From NCBI GenBank assembly GCA_009746045.1, contig RPFO01000448.1, positions 4,204,419 to 4,268,418 of the forward strand: a stretch of DNA of 64,000 bases, given 5' to 3'. Positions within the stretch are counted from its first letter, which is position 1. The number at the start of each line of letters is the position of its first letter. Below are positions 41,701 to 49,565 of this stretch, in pieces. Origin of the DNA: Mesostigma viride (Eukaryota; Streptophyta; Mesostigmatophyceae; Mesostigmatales; Mesostigmataceae). The position numbers and the translations under genes were made by a program. The notes below the pieces were generated by a model. The model was not told the DNA's origin. It saw only the letters and a list, made by a program, of their open reading frames with translations, and searched no databases.

Positions 41701-43678
41701 ATGAATGGTGGCAGTAAGTGATGAATGGTAGCATTGAGTGATGAATGGTGGCAGTGAGTGACGAATGGTAGCAGTGAGTGATGAATGGTGGCAGTGGGCG
41801 ATGAATGGTGGCAGTGAGTGATGAATGGTGGCAGTGAGTGATGGATGGTGGCAGTGAGTGATGAATGGTAGCAGCGAGTGATGAATGTTAGCAGTGAGTG
41901 ATGAATGGTGGCAGTAGTGATGAATGGTGGCAGTGAGTGAGGAATGGTAGCAGCGAGTGATGAATGGTGGCAGTGAGTGATGAATGGTGGCAGTGAGTGA
42001 TGAATGGTGGCAGTGAGTGACGAATGGTAGCAGTGAGTGATGAATGGTGGCAGTGGGCGATGAATGGTGGCAGTGAGTGATGAATGGTGGCAGTGAGTGA
42101 TGGATGGTGGCAGTGAGTGATGAATGGTGGCAGTGAGTGACGAATGGTGGCAGTGAGTGATGAATGGTGGCAGTGGGTGATGAATGGTGGCAGTAGTGAT
42201 GAATGGTAGCAGTGAGTGATGAATGGTAGCAGTGAGCTCATGAATGGTAGCATTGAGTGATTAATGGTGGCAGTGAGTGATGAATGGTGGCAGTGGGTGA
42301 TGAATGGTGGCAGTGAGGGACGAATGGTAGCAGTGAGTGATGAATGGTAGCAGTGAGTGATGAATGGTGGCAGTAGTGATGAATGGTGGCAGTGAGTGAT
42401 GAATGGTGGCAGTGAGTGATGAATGGTGGCAGTGAGTGACGAATGGTAGCAGTGAGTGATGAATGGTGGCAGTGGGCGATGAATGGTGGCAGTGAGTGAT
42501 GAATGGTGGCAGTGAGTGATGGATGGTGGCAGTGAGTGATGAATGGTGGCAGTGAGTGATGAATGGTGGCAGTGAGTGATGAATGGTGGCAGTGGGCGAT
42601 GAATGGTGGCAGTGAGTGATTAATGGTGGCAGTGAGTGATGAATGGTGGCAGTGGGTGATGAATGGTGGCAGTGAGTGATGAATGGTGGCAGTGAGTGAT
42701 TAATGGTGGCAATGGGTGATGAATGGTGGCAGTGAATGATGAATGGTGGCAGTGGGTGATGAATGGTAGCAGTGAGTGGCAGCCAAGTTCCCTCCATGCG
42801 ATCTGTGGCGATGTGTAGTATCAGCAGTGAGTATTATTAGTGTATTATTAGTGTGCAGTATTATATGATGTGAAGTATTAGCAGTGTGTGCATATGGCAG
42901 AATGTCAGCCGTCGGGTGTGGATGTAGCCGCGGAGTCCTTGTTGGATCATGCTGCTATGGTACTCACGCACATGCAACCGCCCCCGTCCCATCCACCCCC
43001 ACTGCATCCACACATGCACCCCAACACGCATGCACACACATGCACACACATGCACACACATGCACACACATGCACACACATGCACACACATGCACACACA
43101 TGCACACACATGCACACACATGCACACACATGCACACACATGCACACACATGCACACACATGCACACACATGCACACACATGCACACACATGCACACCCA
43201 TGCACGTGCACATGCGCACACATGCACACACACACACACGTGCTCACATGCACACACACATCCACACGCAAGCACGCACACACACACTTGCACACTAAGT
43301 GTGCTTGTATCCATTATTTTGCTCGTATTTTGCTCTCCCCCATCCCCCCTGCCCCCCCCCCCTCCCCCTCCTGCAGTCATCTTCTCCATCTACGACATGC
43401 GCCGCTGCGGCTACATGACGATGCGCGACGTCGAGTACATGCTCACCTGCAGCCAGGCGCCGCCCAACGAGGAGGAGCTGGTATACATGGTGCAGACGAT
43501 ATTCGCGAAGCTCGACGTGTCCAACACGGGCCGCATCTCACTCGCCGAGTTCCGTGCCGGCGTCAAGAAGCGGCCTCTGCTGCTTGAGTTCTTCAACCGC
43601 TACTTCCAGCCGGTGACCGAGTACGAGGAGGAGATGGGCGGGGGGGGCATGGAGGACGCTGAGGATGGCGTTTGGTAG
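9866..43678 (+). CDS. EF-hand calcium-binding protein gene with a 29-kb intron (overview)
   Basis: The recognised exons are 9866-10210, 11921-12764, 13498-14055 and 43377-43678; one more exon near 10772 is possible. Junction phases agree (0, 1, 1), and all three donors I can define are GTGAGT. The product is at least 681 aa: a long disordered Ser/Pro/Gly/Ala-rich N-terminus and a C-terminal EF-hand module of NCS/calcineurin-B-like layout. Calcium sensing is likely (family knowledge); the partner is unknown. The coding frame rejoins exactly across the 29.3-kb intron, which completes the second EF-hand (T-S-I-I-F-S-I-Y-D). This is good evidence that the two halves belong together. The length of that intron could limit expression. 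Gene start and exon 2 are the weak points. Confidence 0.75.
11390..11555. repeat. Minisatellite of CACTATACAGTGT units
   Basis: About ten imperfect units of 14-15 bp occur here. Each unit contains CACTATACAG-GTGTCA-like sequence, which is itself partly palindromic (ACTATA/TATAGT). Confidence 0.8.
11682..11721. repeat. (CA)n microsatellite
   Basis: About 20 uninterrupted CA dinucleotides lie upstream of a polypyrimidine-rich stretch and the exon 3 acceptor. Confidence 0.95.
11921..12764 (+). CDS. EF-hand gene, exon 3 (Ser/Pro-rich region)
   Basis: The acceptor CAACCCCAG|GAGATGTCAGAG opens 281 codons with no stop. The first part (M-S-E-F-A-C-L-A-T-E-D-A-F-A-L-K-N-K-A-R) is likely helical and is followed by an Ala-rich stretch. 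The remainder is disordered, with repeated F-S-P, G-P-V-S-P-R and S-P-A-S-P-P sites that look like proline-directed kinase targets. It ends K-S-K-P-A-W-S-E-L-R-A-I-A-K-K-T-G at donor GGAT|GTGAGTGG, phase 1. A start at the internal ATG 11924 cannot be excluded. Confidence 0.7.
12765..13497 (+). other. Intron of the EF-hand gene (733 bp)
   Basis: The intron runs from donor GTGAGTGG to acceptor CCACGCAG. It contains diffuse short repeats of TAGTAGTTAGG/TAGCAGG type near the start and nothing else recognisable. Confidence 0.6.
13498..14055 (+). CDS. EF-hand gene, exon 4 (first EF-hand)
   Basis: There are 186 codons in phase 1-1. It starts Y-E-S-T-L-R-T-M-L-K-C-F-R-H-A-M, followed by about 100 residues of Gly/Ser/Ala/Thr low complexity. 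The end is L-N-R-D-Q-F-R-A-L-M-F-A-E-G and then an EF-hand, H-L-F-S-V-F-D-A-A-K-D-G-R-V-T-F-E-S. The loop keeps D1, D5, G6 and V8 but has Ser at position 12 instead of Glu, so calcium binding there may be weak. The last codons (D-D-D-E-R-T-S) end at donor AGCA|GTGAGTGACG, the first unit of the satellite. Read-through into the intron gives a stop almost at once. Confidence 0.82.
14800..25190 (+). repeat. Higher-order duplication inside the satellite (offset about 6.9 kb)
   Basis: Rare variants act as markers. The block ATGAGCAGCGAGTGACAAATGG then AAGGGCAGTGACG at about 15245 recurs at about 22138, and the TGTTAGCAG variant at 16328 recurs at 23221. Intervening variants keep the same order. About 3.4 kb (14.8-18.3 kb) is thus repeated at 21.7-25.2 kb, almost base for base. 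Confidence 0.8.
26640..36650 (+). repeat. Further satellite segment duplications (offset about 2.7 kb)
   Basis: The TCGATTAATGG junction occurs at about 26038, 26867, 29588, 33242, 35916, 40696 and 41029. The ATGAGCAGCG marker recurs at about 28400 and 31123. The rare GGTAGTAGTGAG variant occurs at about 32228 and 34901. Segments of 2-2.7 kb have been copied in direct orientation at least twice. Confidence 0.75.
37230..38190 (+). repeat. 120-bp (6-unit) higher-order repeat in the satellite
   Basis: The series GTGAAGAATGGTAGCATTG, then GATGAATTATAGCATTG, then GTGAAGAATGG recurs at about 37245, 37365, 37665, 37785, 38025 and 38145, often at a spacing of exactly 120 bp. This points to local amplification of a six-unit block. 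Confidence 0.75.
42779..43376 (+). other. Non-satellite end of the giant intron
   Basis: It contains degenerate TATTATTAGTGTG repeats (42820-42890), a 10-bp CACACATGCA array, and a long C-rich polypyrimidine tract ending CCCCTCCTGCAG, the acceptor at 43376. Confidence 0.7.
43022..43200. repeat. 10-bp CACACATGCA tandem array
   Basis: About 17 perfect or near-perfect copies of alternating purine-pyrimidine sequence, continuing as interrupted CA/TG repeats to about 43290. The sequence type is prone to form Z-DNA (general knowledge). Confidence 0.92.
43377..43678 (+). CDS. EF-hand gene, last exon (EF-hands 2 and 3)
   Basis: The exon begins in phase 1 after CTGCAG. EF-hand 2 (F-S-I-Y-D-M-R-R-C-G-Y-M-T-M-R-D) lacks acidic residues at positions 3 and 5 and is probably non-binding. 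EF-hand 3 (F-A-K-L-D-V-S-N-T-G-R-I-S-L-A-E-F) has D1, S3, T5, G6, I8 and E12, a canonical loop. A tail K-K-R-P-L-L-L-E-F-F-N-R-Y-F and an acidic end precede the stop TAG at 43676. Spacing of the hands and the L-L-E-F-F tail recall recoverin/calcineurin-B-like proteins. Confidence 0.88.
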
Positions 43679-44454
43679 ATGCGACCGTTATAGGAGCTAT
43701 CTACTGTCACGGAAAATTGGTATCATGAACAGGGGTCACAGAGCATATTTATTACCCAAAGTGTCACAGCTAAGTAGTGCTTATTTATTTTCAATAATTA
43801 ATAATCTGCATCACAGTGCGCACAGTGTGGCTATTATGGTACTCCTCCACCTGATTGCAGCTATGAGGAAGTGTCCGAGGCGATGTATAGGTGTACTCTA
43901 TTTAGTCAGCATTGAGTAGCACCTGGGCTGCAATATGTCAGCGCACGACTTGTGCACAGTCTTGGCAACTTGCATGCGCACAACATCTCGTGGAAGCCTG
44001 CAAATCCACTACTGCAACGTACGTACTGCCAGCTAGAAGTACAGTAAAAGCTTCTTGGGGCTACGATAGGTACGATCATGGGGGTAACCTCCCTCTCGCT
44101 AGCTCGGACCGTGCCATGCAGGACATGCAGAAGAGATGGCAGCTCAGCTAGGGCCATGTGTTACGTATATTCCCAACGGAGTTATATGTTCTTAATTCAT
44201 TAATTAATGGCCACAGCTAGTCTACAATTTGGGCCTAGCTCAAGTAAGGCCTCGAGCTACTAATCTTGCCTGATGCACGCAATTCAACTATGCGCTTTTA
44301 TTTCTTAGGACCGGCCACAGTCGGGGGGTCGCAGTCTTTGTCATATCAGTATGCATATGCCCCACCCATCATCCAGATTAATTTGCCAAATGTTCGTGAA
44401 CTTGAAGATCGAATTGAATTGATCGAATTGAATAGGAATGATAACTCTGGACAT
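43679..44454 (+). other. 3' flank of the EF-hand gene with a LINE 3' tip
   Basis: AT-rich 3' flank with no clear polyadenylation signal. From about 44092 a fragment resembles the LINE-A C-terminus (R-A-M-Q-D-M-Q-K-R-W-Q). It ends at 44165-44212 with ATTCCCAACGGAGTTATATG and a TTAATTCATTAATTAAT tail. Confidence 0.5.
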
Positions 44455-44754
44455 TGGGAGTACTTGTAGCACATATCTCTGAGAAGGGGCATATGGCTTT
44501 TAATACATTCTGGGCTACTTCCTGCAAGGGTAGGATGTAAACTAATATACACCTGCTCTGGACCCGTGCACAGAGTGCACCTGCACACCACTAGATGTAT
44601 TCTGGACAGCACCTAGGGGGGCGCAGACATAGGCGGAGAAGACCGTGCATCATTGCTATACAAAGGCTAGGCCATGGCTTCTCAGCAGAGAGTGACTCTC
44701 TGCATAGGCAGAGCTTGCATGGCTAAATTCTTAAATGCATCATCCATGGAGTAC
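44455..44754 (-). mobile_element. LINE-B 3' UTR fragment (minus)
   Basis: It starts TTGGGAGTACTTGTAGCACATATC and matches 3255-3560 with small indels (shared AGAAGGGGCATATGGCTTT, TACATTCTGGGCTACTTCC and CATGGCTAAATTCTTAA). It is truncated at its 5' side, where LINE-A sequence begins. Confidence 0.75.
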
Positions 44755-44980
44755 GGCCTGGCTTGGGCTCGGCACCGTTCGCTAAAAACCTACTGGCACT
44801 CGAGGGACCTGGGCGAGCACCGCAAGCTAGCGCATGCTCTTCAAGGTCCTGGTTCTCATGGTGCTCACCTATGGCGCCGAGGCATGGACGCTCACGGACA
44901 CACTGGCGCCGCCAAGCTAGATCGACGGCACGGTAACCATGATGCTACGCCAGGCCCTGAATGTAGGGTTTTCCACACAT
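44755..44980 (+). pseudogene. LINE-A reverse transcriptase fragment, second locus
   Basis: It matches 490-660: F-K-V-L-V-L-M-V-L-T-Y-G-A-E-A-W-T-L-T, then an indel-damaged continuation. It is interrupted at TTTCCACACAT (44970-44980) by a minus-strand LINE-A copy and continues at 45303. Confidence 0.78.
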
Positions 44981-45291
44981 TAAATTAAATTAAATTAAAT
45001 TATAACATGACTCCGTTGGGAGATCATGTAGCACATATTCCCGTGGATGGATGGAGGGGGGGGGGCAAAGCCGCGAAACCGAACTAATCTAACTCTAAGC
45101 TAATCTAATCTAGAAAACCCTACCTATACTACTCAGCAAAGCGCCCCTTCCGCTTGGGGGGAGGGGGCTTGCCCACAGGGGCGGGCGTATGAGCCTGGAC
45201 AATGGTCTTCCACCTCCTCTTGTCCTGCATAGCAGTCCAAGCAAGAGAGAGGGAGTGAATGCGATTTTCAAACTGCGCTGGGACCACTAGG
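44981..45291 (-). mobile_element. 5'-truncated LINE-A nested inside LINE-A
   Basis: An insertion of 311 bp, flanked by TTTCCACACAT (44970-44980) and TTTCCATACAT (45292-45302), an 11-bp duplication with one change. On the minus strand it ends CTCCCAACGGAGTCATG and then TTATAATTTAATTT with four AATTT units. The 5' truncation, tail and duplication are classic target-primed reverse transcription marks. Confidence 0.87.
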
Positions 45292-45302
45292 TTTCCATAC
45301 AT

Positions 45303-45850
45303 AGGTCTCTAGAATCTTTGTACCAGGGTATGCCTCGCATTTCGGACGAGATTAGATCGACAGCGTCCTAGGATAGCATTAATTGTAGGACCGTCTTGCT
45401 CGCACCAGTCACTGAGGTAGACGTACACCGACCTCGGTCTGGCCGGCCCCCTGCGGCTTGGCCAGCCGGGGCGGCACATCCTGACCTTGCCTGGCCCCAA
45501 GGACATTCCTAGAAAGCTGGGTAAACCTGCCATGAACTACATCCAGGTGTACGTTGCTGGCCGACCTAGAGGTCCCAGCCCCGTTTGAACATCGCATTCA
45601 CTCCCTCTCTCTTGTTGGACTGCTATGCAGTGCAAGAAGAAGTGGAAGCGATATTGTCCAGGCTCACACGCCAGCCCCTGTGGGCAAGCCCCCTCCCCGG
45701 GAAGGGCGCTTCGCTGACTACTAGAGTGAGCTAGGGTTTTCTAGAATAGATTAGCTTAGAGTTCTAGATTATAGCTCGGTTTCGCGGCTTCGCCCATGCA
45801 CCTCCATCCATCCAGCAAGGGAATATGTGCTACATGATCTCCCAACGGAT
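45303..45850 (+). pseudogene. LINE-A C-terminus and 3' UTR, second locus
   Basis: It continues the interrupted LINE-A from TCTTTGTACCAGGG (compare 678-692) through G-R-H-I-L-T-L-P-G-P-K and the broken C-terminal motif to GGAATATGTGCTACATGATC and CTCCCAACGGA. It then reaches CATGTTATAATTTAC at 45857-45871. Confidence 0.78.
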
Positions 45851-45889
45851 CTAGTCATGTTATAATTTACTTTTTAATTAATTAAGTAA

Positions 45890-45965
45890 TTCAAATTCAT
45901 TAGGAACATAACTCCGTTGGCGGAGTATCTGTAGCATGCACATAGCCCAGAGAAGGGGCATATGG
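45890..45965 (-). mobile_element. LINE-B copy 2, 3' tip
   Basis: TTCATTAGGAACATAACTCCGTTGG to AGAAGGGGCATATGG is the LINE-B 3' end. It is split from the rest by a SINE; ATATGG is duplicated at 45960-45965 and 46251-46256. Confidence 0.78.
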
Positions 45966-46250
45966 GACACGTGTGTAGTACTCCTACACACAGATCTCGA
46001 GTGATTTATCTAGTACCAAATCCGAAAGGCTTGCATCACTCCCCGGACAGGAGAACTTTTGCGGATGACTGTAGGTGTAAGTTGGCGATGCCATGGTAAC
46101 CGGAGACGTCCGTCCTATAGTCAGCAAAATTGGTGCGAGAGGTCCCCAGTTCGATTCCGGTCGGATTCATTTGCAGATCGCGTTTTCCGCGTTTTCCGCG
46201 GCCCGGCACTGAACGCAAAGGTTTTCACCTTTGCGGAGTGTCTGATCAGA
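45966..46250 (+). mobile_element. SINE-like element copy 3, full length (285 bp)
   Basis: This is the most complete copy. It starts GACACGTGTGTAGTACTCC and ends GTCTGATCAGA. A tRNA-like core lies in the middle: GTCCTATAGTCAGC (about 46110) and the B-box-like AGTTCGATTCC (46148-46158). GGTGCGAGAGGTCCCC sits just upstream of the B box, and the T-arm is followed by GGTCGGATT. The element is flanked by ATATGG duplications inside LINE-B. There is no A-rich or simple-repeat tail. The core's central position is unlike typical SINEs, whose tRNA head is 5'. Confidence 0.8.
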
Positions 46251-48222
46251 ATATGGCCTACTATAATACATTCTAAGCTACTTCCTGCAAGGGTGGCCGG
46301 GAATGTAAACGACCCTTGCTCTAGCTAGGTGCACCAGGGCACCTGCATCCCCGTGATCTATCAAGCTATGCCCAGCTAAGGGGGAGCCTGTCATGGGAGG
46401 GAAGATCATCATAGCTAAACAAAACCTACAGCGTCACTGGCATCCGTCAGCAGAGAGCAGCTCTCTGCATGGGCACAGCTTAACTACATAAAGCTAGGCA
46501 TCATCTGGAGTGTGGCACATCATAGGCACACATGTACATGGTTAAATAATGCGCGTGGCTTAGCTGGTATAGTGCCTGTAGGAGGCGTACGTACATGTAC
46601 ATGGCCACGGTCTATCTATTCTACACTACTACTGCTGTATTCCCCTAAGCTGGGGCGTCTGGAGTCGCTGGGGCCGCGGGGGTCCGGCGCCTGCCAGGGC
46701 TTGTGGCCGACGTAGATGGCCGCCCCCTTCCAGTACACCGGCTGCCCCGCCTTGGTCTGCCGGAGCTGGAGGTAGGTCGGCCATAGCTCCCGTCGCCGTT
46801 GTTGCTGCACCAGGGTCAAGTCATCGTCAAGGGTGAAGAGAGTCTTCTCGAGCCGCTTGCGGCGTCTGAGAAAAGAAATCTTGTCCGCCGGGTTCTTCTT
46901 AAAGGTGAGAAGGAGCGGGGGCGCCCCTGCCTTACCCGGCCGCGCGCGGGGAAGGCGCCTGGGCGACCAGCTCGATCTCACCAGTAAGGCCCATGCGACC
47001 AAGGATTTCCGGCTCTCTCAAACGCACGCGCAAGCTTCTCGGAATTCTCACCTAGTTCCTCCATGTCGAAGTTCTTGAGGATGACGTTAAGGCTGCGCTT
47101 GGCGAGCTCGGCCTCCTCGCGGAGGTCAAGCGTCTGCCGCTGGAGCCGTGCTGCGACGGCGGAGGTGGTGGAGGTAGTGTGCTGCTTAAGCATGTCCGCC
47201 CAGGTCGTGATGGGAGGAGCATCGCCGGCCAGGCCAGCAGGGGCTGGCTTGGCGGCAATGTCCTTCACCGCCTGGGCGGTGAGGCCCGCGGTGTTCTGCA
47301 GGACCTCGATAGCGATGGCATTGTCCTTAAGACGCTGGTCGATGTCGCGGAGCTGGGCGGTGATGGCGTCGGAGGTGGGGGTGGTGGCGGTGGAGGAGGC
47401 GAGGAGGGTGGAGGTGGCGGTGGAGATGGTTGATGGTGGAGAGGAGGGGAAGCTCGGCAGCCAGCGTGCTGCCCATGGCCGCCACATCTGCAGCGATGGG
47501 GGCCACGTGCTGCTCGAGGGCCTCCTTAAGGAGTGAGCGGATGGAGGATTCGGTTAAGGTGGTGGTGAGGGGCTTGGGGGGCCAAAGCTCCTCGATGGAG
47601 CGTCTGGACAAGGAGGGAAGAGAGAGCGAATTGCTGGATCAGGTGGGGGCGGCGGAGGCTGGGAAAGGGGTCGAAAGTGGAGGCGCGCCTCTGGTAAGGA
47701 TCAAAGAGGCGACCTTGGATGAAGATGCTTGCACAGTTCAAGAAGCGAGGCGTGCGATCCAAAAAACACGCAGGCCAGGATGCGTTCCTCGGTAAACTTG
47801 TCAAGGAAGTCAGGCTGGCGGGCTTCGGCTACAAATTCGAGCTCGACCCAGCTCGGCTCGGCAGGGTTACTGCGCTTGGGTTCAGGCGACGCTGCTGGCG
47901 AGGCAGGCTCAGCAGGGGGCTGGACGACCACTAGAGCTTGGCTAGTGGCGCCGCTGCCTTCTGGGCCGGTTAGCGAACTAGCTGCAGCCGGAGCTGCAAA
48001 CGTATTTTCATTGCCGAGCGCAGCCGCCAGGCTGCGTTGCGTCGAAGAGCGTTTGCTCGTCATATATTGCGTAATAGCTTCAGAAAATTATATCTGCAGG
48101 TGCGTCGTAGAAAGACGCGTCGATTGTGATATTCACGCGGCTAAATTCGGTGCTCAAACGTGATGAAGTTATGAGCGCCGGCTGCGCCGCCCTCAGCCAT
48201 GGCTATCTCGTGGCTCGTGGCA
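46251..48222 (-). mobile_element. LINE-B copy 2, body
   Basis: It has the same order as copy 1: 5' UTR (48064-48222), ORF1 remnant (48063-46616) and a 3' UTR from about 46610 to 46257. The 5' UTR is clearly homologous to 5043-5180 (shared CATATATTGCGT, GATATTCACG, GCTAAATTCGGTGCTCAAACG). No ORF2 is present. I could not define its target-site duplication. Confidence 0.82.
46616..48063 (-). pseudogene. L1-like ORF1 remnant (LINE-B copy 2)
   Basis: It starts M-T-S-K-R-S-S-T-Q-R-S-L-A-A and breaks into at least four frames (48063-47701, 47611-47327, 47487-46978, 47002-46616). The middle part shows a clear coiled coil (A-Q-L-R-D-I-D-Q-R-L-K-D-N-A-I-A) and an RRM-like N-V-I-L-K-N-F-D-M-E-E-L-G-E. 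The C-terminal domain has D-K-I-S-F-L-R-R-R-K-R-L, T-L-D-D-D-L-T and R-R-R-E-L-W-P-T-Y. It is better preserved than copy 1 and shows the L1 ORF1 domain order. Confidence 0.78.
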
Positions 48223-49278
48223 CGGACCAGATTGAGGATGCACCGGTGCAAGGTTCATGCCCATTTAATTTTAATGGAGTCCCATTATATATAGGCAGGG
48301 CGTGGCTAAGTTCTTCGTGAACTTGGAACACGTCGTACGTATCATCCGGCATATAATACAAATTTAGTTTACTATTTGCTGCTTGCCTCGACGATATACG
48401 GCATCCATGCAGACGATTCTGCGTAGTAGTAAGTACTCCGTCTCAAGCTGCATGTCGGCTTCAATTCGACAATGTTCATAAATACCAGCTAGCAAATTCA
48501 TTTCATTCGCTACCCCGATATCCCCAGTCTCGATCCTTTCCCACATGCACAGCGAAATATGGTGTTGTTCTCAGTCAGTTGCATCGTTTTTCTTGTCTTT
48601 GTTCTTATCGTGTCGATTTCATCAAGACTCTGTTGAACTCTTGCATCGTTTGTTGGTCAAAGACTAAGATCGATCGGACAATATGCTTTGGCCGTCAAGT
48701 GTTTTTTGCAACGGCGCCCACATCTGGTCGGTGTGAGCACTGCCCCTTGGCACAAGCTCTACAAACAGGTCGTGGACCTGCTGGATCACGCATGGGATCT
48801 CCGAGCATCTGAATTACCCTGTGATGCCAGATCTCCTTTGCGGCCGTTCGATCCGAGCATGGCACTGGATTCATTGTCCCCGGCCACCGCCGCGTCGCTA
48901 CAGTAACATGATGTTTTCTGGCATATGTGAGCGTTTACGCCGCACATTTGAAAGTGCTGTCCTCCGGATTTTGCCTTTGCACCGTGTGCATGCAGTTCTT
49001 GGACGTTTTGAAACATGGCATGCAGGCTAGCTAGCTTAGTAGACCTTTTCAGTGGTTTTCCAAATTTGCGGACCCGTATTTCCTCGAAAATGGTGGGAGA
49101 GTGATCGCAGCAATGGTGGTCACCACTAGACACTTCCGGCCAGTTAGGCTCGAAACACATGCCCTGATCAAGCAAGCTGTTTCCGCCCAGCGTCTAGGTC
49201 GTCTAGTCGCTCTTCACATAAGCATGGCCAGCTGTCGGTAATTCCAATGAACAAGGCTACACATTGAATTCCGTCTCC
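48223..49278. other. Intergenic stretch with a LINE-B scrap
   Basis: TCCCATTATATATAGGCAGGGCGTGGCTAA (48280-48310) resembles the LINE-B 3' UTR at 3555-3580. Frames at 48640-48906 (plus) and 48786-49175 (minus) overlap and show no motif I recognise. A transposon remnant is likely. Confidence 0.4.
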
Positions 49279-49288
49279 ACTGATTTAT

Positions 49289-49555
49289 TCTGATTTGGCA
49301 CGCCGCAAAGGTGAAAACCATTTGCGTTCAGTGCCGGTCCGCGGAAAACGCGATCTGCAAATGAATCCAGGCCGGAATAGAACTGGGGACCTCTCGCACC
49401 AACTTTTGCTGATCTGAGCTACAGGACGGGCGTCTCCTGATCCTGAGGCATTGCCAACTGACACCTACAGTCATCCGCAAAAGTTCTCCTTTCCGGGGAG
49501 TGATGCAAGCCTTTCGGATTTGGTACTAGATAAATCATTCGAGATCTGTGTGTGT
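49289..49555 (-). mobile_element. SINE-like element copy 4
   Basis: A 267-bp minus copy flanked by an exact 10-bp duplication ACTGATTTAT (49279-49288 and 49556-49565). It runs from TCTGATTTGGCACGCCGC to GAGATCTGTGTGTGT and is slightly 5'-truncated. The core on the minus strand reads GTCCTGTAGCTCAGATCAGC, a better A-box match (TAGCTCAG), with a mutated B box AGTTCTATTCC. Confidence 0.88.
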
Positions 49556-49565
49556 ACTGATTTAT

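Larger units (their letters stand above)
14056..42778 (+). repeat. Giant 20-bp satellite filling the last EF-hand gene intron
   Basis: About 28.7 kb of tandem units with consensus AGTGAGTGATGAATGGTGGC, roughly 1,440 copies. Common variants are TAGC for TGGC, CGAG or GGGT for GAGT, a 19-bp unit (CAGTAGTGATG), and a TCGATGAATGG or TCGATTAATGG junction. There is no interruption by other sequence. The array begins at the 5' splice site: exon end plus donor (AGCAGTGAGTGA) equals the unit, so nearly every unit carries GCA|GTGAGT. The plus strand has 9 G and 1 C per unit. The minus strand is stop-free in all three frames because the unit lacks stops there, which creates huge meaningless antisense frames. 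Confidence 0.97.

Noticed and set aside
14056-42778. CRISPR-like array
   Set aside because: The units are contiguous 20-bp tandem repeats with no spacers, in a eukaryotic intron.
42861-43295. Cys/Val/His-rich minus-strand and His/Thr-rich plus-strand proteins
   Set aside because: Direct translation of the CACACATGCA array; no other support.
46545-46580. tRNA gene suggested by TGGCTTAGCTGG
   Set aside because: An A-box-like match without an acceptor stem, anticodon arm or T-arm. It lies in the LINE-B 3' UTR.
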